Origin: Pseudofulvibacter geojedonensis
GTDB lineage: Bacteria; Bacteroidota; Bacteroidia; Flavobacteriales; Flavobacteriaceae
NCBI RefSeq assembly: GCF_042675745.1
Contig: NZ_JBHTJM010000011.1
Location: 124,001-188,000, forward strand
Direction: 5' to 3'
DNA: 64,000 bases
The position numbers and the translations under genes are program-made. Below the pieces are notes generated by a model, which saw nothing but the letters and a program-made list of their open reading frames with translations, made no database searches and had not been told where the DNA came from. Positions 60,222-64,000 of the stretch are shown here, in pieces; positions within the stretch are counted from its first letter, which is position 1, and each line of letters starts with the position of its first letter.

Positions 60222-60713
60222 CTATTGTTTTGTATACACCTTAGTAAGATCTTCTTCTACAAGATTTCCATTATTTAGTACAATAACCTCATTAGGAATC
60301 ATAATTGTTAACTTATTTCCTGAGATTACTCCATTATGTATTGTTATATCATAATTCATTGAAACTTCACTTCCATTTTTACTCCAGTTAAAACCATCAA
60401 TTAAGGTTGTTCCAATTTCTGAACATGTAATTGATTGACCTGTAGCAGCAATCTGGGTAGAATAGCTTAAAGTTCCCGATTCATTCTCATTAAAAACTAA
60501 CGTCCTATCAGTTAAACAATCAAGTTCCAACATCAAATCTCTATTTGAGATTCCATCATTATTATAATCATATGCGTTTTCTGACTTATACTCTGTTAAC
60601 TTCCATGTCCCTTCTATAGATACATTCTCAGTACCACTATTATCACTACTATCATCACTAGAACAAGAAAAAAGCAGCCCCACCACTACTAAAGATAAAA
60701 ATTTTAATTTCAT
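60222..60713 (-). CDS. Lipocalin-like lipoprotein
   Basis: A 163-residue protein with SPII signal MKLKFLSLVVVGLLFSC (Cys17) and an acidic Ser/Asp tether (SSDDSSDNSG). The mature domain starts VSIEGTWKLTEYKSENAYDYNNDG, the GxW lipocalin-like opening with a putative calcium loop (DYNNDGISNRD), and continues with beta strands (RTLVFNENESGTLSYS, SEVSMNYDITIHNGVISGNKLTIMIP). It is a member of the abundant outer-membrane lipoprotein type of Flavobacteriaceae and its function is unknown. Confidence 0.8.
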   Translation of the reverse strand: MKLKFLSLVVVGLLFSCSSDDSSDNSGTENVSIEGTWKLTEYKSENAYDYNNDGISNRDLMLELDCLTDRTLVFNENESGTLSYSTQIAATGQSITCSEIGTTLIDGFNWSKNGSEVSMNYDITIHNGVISGNKLTIMIPNEVIVLNNGNLVEEDLTKVYTKQ

Positions 60714-60836
60714 TTTATATATTTTAAAAAATTAGAATGCTAATCTAATCATTCAGAAACAGACTACAAAGTATCGAAATCGTTTTAACAACTCTAACCC
60801 ACTACAATCCTGCATTTTAAAATAAAACCAGTAGGG

Positions 60837-60867
60837 TTTGTATATTGAATTAATAGTTGTACTTTTG
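60837..60867 (+). promoter_or_regulatory. rplM-rpsI promoter
   Basis: TTTG (60837-60840), 19 bp, then TACTTTTG (60860-60867): a textbook Bacteroidota promoter, 48 bp before the rplM start. Confidence 0.82.
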
Positions 60868-60870
60868 CAA

Positions 60871-60884
60871 ACTCTTTCGAGAGT
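60871..60884 (+). promoter_or_regulatory. Leader hairpin at the rplM 5' end
   Basis: ACTCT-TTCG-AGAGT forms a 5-bp stem with a stable tetraloop, right at the predicted transcript start of the L13-S9 operon. It could be an L13 autoregulation site or simply a 5' stabiliser. Confidence 0.4.
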
Positions 60885-60915
60885 AAGGAATGTTTAATTA
60901 TTAAAAAGAATTAGT

Positions 60916-61371
60916 GTGGACACATTAAGCTACAAAACTATTTCAGCTAACAAAAACACTGTAGACAAGCAGTGGGTTTTAGTTGACGCTGAAGGTCAGA
61001 CATTAGGTCGTATGTCTTCTATAGTTGCAAAACTAATTAGAGGAAAATACAAGCCTAGTTACACACCACATGTTGATTGTGGAGATAACGTAATTGTTAT
61101 CAATGCAGACAAAATCAACTTAACTGGAAACAAATGGAATGACAAAACTTACGTACGTCATACAGGTTACCCAGGTGGTCAAAGAACTTTATCTGCTACT
61201 GAATTATTCGATAAGGATCCTATTCGTTTAGTAGAGAAGTCAGTAAAAGGAATGTTACCTAAAAACAAATTAGGTAGTGCATTATTCCGTAATTTAAAAG
61301 TATATGCTGGAGCAGAGCACGGTCAAGAAGCTCAAAAGCCAACAGCAATTAACCTAAACGATTATCTATAA
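60916..61371 (+). CDS. rplM: Ribosomal protein L13 (uL13)
   Basis: A 151-residue protein starting at GTG (60916): MDTLSYKTISANKNTVDKQWVLVDAEGQTLGRMSSIVAKLIRGKYK. GKYKPSYTPHVDCGDNVIVINADKI, RHTGYPGGQR and KSVKGMLPKNKLG are the standard L13 signatures. L13 binds 23S rRNA early in large-subunit assembly. Its stop overlaps the rpsI ATG by one base, the usual L13-S9 arrangement, ensuring balanced synthesis. Confidence 0.97.
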   Translation: MDTLSYKTISANKNTVDKQWVLVDAEGQTLGRMSSIVAKLIRGKYKPSYTPHVDCGDNVIVINADKINLTGNKWNDKTYVRHTGYPGGQRTLSATELFDKDPIRLVEKSVKGMLPKNKLGSALFRNLKVYAGAEHGQEAQKPTAINLNDYL

Positions 61372-61757
61372 TGGAAGTTATACACAAGATCGGAAGAAGA
61401 AAAACGGCTGTTGCTCGTGTATATGTTTCACAAGGAAGTGGAAACATTACAATCAACAAAAAAGAATTAAATAACTATTTCCCAACAGCTACTTTACAGT
61501 ATAAAGTAAAGCAGCCTTTAATGTTAACTGAAAACTTAGAAAACTTCGACGTTAAAGTTAATGTTTATGGTGGTGGAATTACTGGTCAAGCAGAAGCTGT
61601 TCGTTTAGCTATCTCTCGTGTTATGTGCGAGGTGAACGAAGAGAACAGAGGTATCTTAAAGCCAGAAGGTTTATTAACTAGAGATCCAAGAATGGTAGAG
61701 CGTAAGAAATTCGGTCAGAAGAAAGCTCGTAAGAAATTCCAATTCTCGAAACGTTAA
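61371..61757 (+). CDS. rpsI: Ribosomal protein S9 (uS9)
   Basis: A 128-residue protein with the S9 core HKIGRRKTAVARVYVSQGSGNI, VNVYGGGITGQAEAVRLAISRVM and the C-terminal tail DPRMVERKKFGQKKARKKFQFSKR, whose last Arg contacts the P-site tRNA anticodon in the 30S subunit. It is coupled to rplM by a 1-bp overlap. The 153 bp to rpsB contain no gene. Confidence 0.97.
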   Translation: MEVIHKIGRRKTAVARVYVSQGSGNITINKKELNNYFPTATLQYKVKQPLMLTENLENFDVKVNVYGGGITGQAEAVRLAISRVMCEVNEENRGILKPEGLLTRDPRMVERKKFGQKKARKKFQFSKR

Positions 61758-61910
61758 TATTTCGTACTGGATTTATTCAGTATTATCAAAAATTAAAACA
61801 ATTGTTGTCGTTGCCTTGCTCAAAACAAGGGTTAGTTTAGCATCTAAATAGCTAAGACGTAAAAACTACTTAACTATTGCTAATTCAACGGAACGTAAAC
61901 TATTACAAAA
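61758..61910 (+). promoter_or_regulatory. rpsB leader region
   Basis: This 153-bp gap between rpsI and rpsB holds a hairpin CCTTG / CAAGG (61814-61830) and no clear TAnnTTTG box. It may be a leader for autoregulation by S2, but nothing is recognised with confidence. Confidence 0.3.
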
Positions 61911-62696
61911 ATGGCAAATAACATAGAAGTAAAAGAATTACTAGAGGCAGGTGTACATTTCGGACACATGACTCGTAAGTGGGATCCAAACATGGCACCA
62001 TACATCTATATGGAGCGTAACGGAATTCACATTATCAACTTATACAAAACTGCTGCAAAAATTGAAGAAGCTAATTCTGCTTTAAAGAAAATTGCAGCTT
62101 CTGGTAGAAAAATTTTATTCGTTGCTACTAAAAAGCAAGCTAAAGACATCGTTGCTGAAAAAGCAGGTGCAGCAAACATGCCTTACATTACAGAAAGATG
62201 GCCAGGTGGTATGTTAACTAACTTTGTTACTATTCGTAAAGCTGTTAAGAAAATGGCTTCTATCGATAGAATGAAGAAAGACGGTACTTTTAACACTTTA
62301 TCTAAAAAAGAGCGTTTACAAGTAGATCGTTTAAGAGCTAAATTAGAAAAAAACTTAGGTTCTATTTCTGATATGACTCGTTTACCTGGAGCATTATTTG
62401 TTGTAGATATCAAGAGAGAACACATCGCTATTAAAGAAGCACAAAAATTAAACATTCCTATTTTCGCAATGGTAGATACTAACTCTGACCCACGTCAGGT
62501 TGATTATGTTATACCAGCTAATGACGATGCTTCTAAATCTATAGACAAAGTATTAAGCTCTGTAACTGCTGCAATCTCTGAAGGTTTATCTGACAGAAAA
62601 GCTGAAAGAGATGCTAAAAAATCTGAAGATGCTGCTGCAAAAGAAGCTCCTAAAGCTGCTGAAGCAACAACTGAAACAACTACAGAAGAAAAATAA
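61911..62696 (+). CDS. rpsB: Ribosomal protein S2 (uS2)
   Basis: A 261-residue protein. The S2 signatures are VKELLEAGVHFGHMTRKWDPNMAPYIYMERNGIHIINL, PYITERWPGGMLTNFVTIRKA, LPGALFVVDIKREHIAIKEA and IFAMVDTNSDPRQVDYVIPANDDA. The C terminus carries a low-complexity acidic/alanine tail (AERDAKKSEDAAAKEAPKAAEATTETTTEEK) typical of Bacteroidota S2. It is followed by an 18-bp hairpin and then tsf, the conserved S2-EF-Ts pair. Confidence 0.97.
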   Translation: MANNIEVKELLEAGVHFGHMTRKWDPNMAPYIYMERNGIHIINLYKTAAKIEEANSALKKIAASGRKILFVATKKQAKDIVAEKAGAANMPYITERWPGGMLTNFVTIRKAVKKMASIDRMKKDGTFNTLSKKERLQVDRLRAKLEKNLGSISDMTRLPGALFVVDIKREHIAIKEAQKLNIPIFAMVDTNSDPRQVDYVIPANDDASKSIDKVLSSVTAAISEGLSDRKAERDAKKSEDAAAKEAPKAAEATTETTTEEK

Positions 62697-62712
62697 TAAA
62701 CAATTTTTTTAT

Positions 62713-62763
62713 AAAGTAGTTTAGTTTAGTTGTGAATTTATTTACACTGAACTAAACTACTTT
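62713..62763 (+). promoter_or_regulatory. 18-bp hairpin between rpsB and tsf
   Basis: The arms 62713-62730 (AAAGTAGTTTAGTTTAGT) and 62746-62763 pair over all 18 positions with one G-T wobble and a 15-base loop. No T-run follows, so it is not a classical terminator. It fits an RNA-processing or attenuation element that sets the S2 to EF-Ts ratio. Confidence 0.55.
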
Positions 62764-62784
62764 AAACATTTAAAACAACATACA

Positions 62785-63750
62785 ATGAAAATTACTGCTG
62801 CTGAAGTAAATAAGCTAAGAAAGGCTACTGGAGCCGGAATGATGGATTGTAAAAAGGCCTTGGTAGAAGCTGAAGGAGATTTCGATAAAGCTATCGAGGT
62901 ATTACGTAAAAAAGGTCAGAAAGTAGCTGCTAAGAGAGCAGATAGAGATTCTTCTGAAGGGGCAGCTATCGCTGTAGTAAACGAAGATTCTACTGCTGGT
63001 GTAGTAATCTCTTTAAACTGTGAAACTGATTTCGTTGCTAAAAATGGTGATTTCGTAAACTTAGCTAAAGACTTAGCTAACTTGGCATTGAACTTCGATA
63101 CAAAAGAAGAATTTTTAGCTGCAGATTACAACGGAACAACTGTTGCAGATAAATTAGTTGAGCAAACTGGTGTTATTGGAGAGAAAATAGAAATTGGTGG
63201 ATTTAAAAAATTAAACGCTCCATTTGTAGGTTCTTATATCCACGCTGGAAATAAAATTGCTTCTTTAGTTGGTTTATCTAACAAAGTAAATGAAGCTGAG
63301 GTTTTAGGTAAAGACATCGCTATGCAAGCTGCTGCAATGGGAGCTGTTTCTTTAACCTATAAAGATTTAGACCCTGCATTTGTTGCTTCTGAAACTGAAG
63401 CTAGAATTGCAGCTATTGAAAAAGACAACATCGAATTAGGTAGATTAGGAAAAACTTTAAAGAACGTTCCTCAATATGTATCTATGGCTCAAATTACCGA
63501 TGCTGTTTTAGCTAAAGCTGAAGAAGAAGCTAAAGCTGAATTAAAAGCAGAAGGTAAGCCAGAACAGATCTGGGATAAGATTTTACCAGGTAAAATTGAG
63601 CGTTTTATTTCTGATAACACTACTTTAGATAAAGAACAGTGTTTATTAGATCAGGAGTTCATTAAAGACCCTAAAAAATCTGTTGCAGATTATGTAAACT
63701 CTTACGGAGAAGTAGAAGTTACTGCTTTTGAAAGAGTTTCTTTAGCATAA
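62785..63750 (+). CDS. tsf: Elongation factor Ts
   Basis: A 321-residue nucleotide exchange factor for EF-Tu. It starts ITAAEVNKLRKATGAGMMDCKKALVEAEGDFDKAIEVLRKKG, the UBA-like domain with the conserved GAGMMDCKKAL. The core VVISLNCETDFVAKN carries the TDFVAKN signature. The C-terminal part (LPGKIERFISDNTTLDKEQCLLDQEFIKDPKKSVADY) is normal. It follows rpsB across the 18-bp hairpin and ends in a terminator. Confidence 0.97.
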   Translation: MKITAAEVNKLRKATGAGMMDCKKALVEAEGDFDKAIEVLRKKGQKVAAKRADRDSSEGAAIAVVNEDSTAGVVISLNCETDFVAKNGDFVNLAKDLANLALNFDTKEEFLAADYNGTTVADKLVEQTGVIGEKIEIGGFKKLNAPFVGSYIHAGNKIASLVGLSNKVNEAEVLGKDIAMQAAAMGAVSLTYKDLDPAFVASETEARIAAIEKDNIELGRLGKTLKNVPQYVSMAQITDAVLAKAEEEAKAELKAEGKPEQIWDKILPGKIERFISDNTTLDKEQCLLDQEFIKDPKKSVADYVNSYGEVEVTAFERVSLA

Positions 63751-63776
63751 TTGTTTTAAACAAGATTATATTTTAT

Positions 63777-63807
63777 AAAGCTTCCATTTTTTTGGAAGCT
63801 TTTTTTA
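63777..63807 (+). terminator. tsf terminator
   Basis: The stem AAAGCTTCC / GGAAGCTTT with a T-rich loop is followed by a T-run, 27 bp after the tsf stop. Confidence 0.88.
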
Positions 63808-63817
63808 TTCTCTAGTG

Positions 63818-63847
63818 TTGACATAAAGAATTACAAACGTATATTTG
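63818..63847 (+). promoter_or_regulatory. pyrH promoter
   Basis: TTG (63818-63820), 19 bp, then TATATTTG (63840-63847). An exact Bacteroidota promoter, 22 bp before the pyrH ATG. Confidence 0.82.
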
Positions 63848-63869
63848 CACCATTATATAAAACAACACC

Positions 63870-64000
63870 ATGCAATACAAAAGAGTTCTTCTAAAATTAT
63901 CAGGCGAAGCATTAATGGGCGATCGTCAATATGGAATAGATCCTAAACGTTTAGCCGAATATGCTCAAGACATAAAAGAAATTGTTGACAAAGGTATAGA
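63870..64000 (+). CDS. pyrH: UMP kinase, 3'-truncated by window edge
   Basis: The first 43 codons are present: MQYKRVLLKLSGEALMGDRQYGIDPKRLAEYAQDIKEIV. LKLSGEAL is the N-terminal nucleotide-binding motif of the PyrH/amino acid kinase fold, which phosphorylates UMP to UDP. Its position after rpsB-tsf is the conserved bacterial order. The rest lies beyond the window. Confidence 0.93.
   Translation, partial: MQYKRVLLKLSGEALMGDRQYGIDPKRLAEYAQDIKEIVDKGI

Overview
The window is AT-rich chromosomal DNA of a Bacteroidota bacterium, most likely a marine Flavobacteriaceae member. The signs are a type IX secretion (Por) C-terminal sorting domain, many short SPII lipoproteins, promoters of the TAnnTTTG type (several with TTG or TTTG 19 bp upstream), tandem DUF2723 membrane proteins and an OlsF-like bifunctional acyltransferase. 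Most of the window is ordinary housekeeping DNA: pyruvate kinase (cut by the left edge), DNA polymerase IV, UmuD/UmuC, PBP1C with an alpha-2-macroglobulin, an isoaspartyl peptidase, an ALDH7-type dehydrogenase, an ABC-F ATPase, aspartate kinase, fructose-1,6-bisphosphatase, TtcA, Mfd, tRNA-Gln, two DUF2723 giants, DNA polymerase I, and rplM-rpsI / rpsB-tsf / pyrH (cut by the right edge).

Layout: 1-7.7 kb central metabolism, lesion-bypass polymerases and small lipoproteins; 7.7-18.2 kb envelope biogenesis and defence (PBP1C, A2M) with a DUF559 gene among short palindromic repeats; 18.4-25.8 kb ALDH7, an AraC regulator beside a thioredoxin / mini zinc ribbon / AhpD-like / cupredoxin-like redox operon, a DASS transporter and a PhnA protein; 25.8-32.9 kb ABC-F, OlsF-like, lysC, GNAT, fbp; 32.9-39.8 kb an accessory island; 39.8-64 kb housekeeping again.

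The standout is the island at about 32.92-39.75 kb, between the fbp terminator and a membrane-protein gene. It is built like an integron gene-cassette array. Eight imperfect palindromes of about 40-135 bp have attC architecture (RYYYAAC-like left core, long imperfect stem, GTTRRRY-like right core). They separate seven units of about 0.5-1.25 kb. The right core of each palindrome is the exact reverse complement of the left core of the next one over 7-10 bp, in all seven units, while the cores differ between units. That is the signature left when each unit once closed into a circle at these sites. Four intact minus-strand genes and one broken gene end 6-8 bp from, or inside, the palindrome on their 3' side, which gives the classical cassette order gene-then-attC read right to left. 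Cargo includes an HNH nuclease, a GIY-YIG-like protein, membrane or secreted proteins of unknown role, one gene interrupted by an in-frame stop, and one inverted gene of different composition. No integrase is visible in the window, so this is a CALIN-type array (attC cluster lacking an integrase). A similar but degenerate half-site lies beside a lone hypothetical gene at 27.5-28.0 kb.

Smaller points of interest are a thioredoxin-fold protein that has lost both catalytic cysteines, a DUF2723 pair of identical length with a changed GDNDT motif in one copy, a probable small RNA near 46.6 kb, an 18-bp hairpin between rpsB and tsf, and a probably frameshifted lipoprotein at 16.7-17.2 kb.
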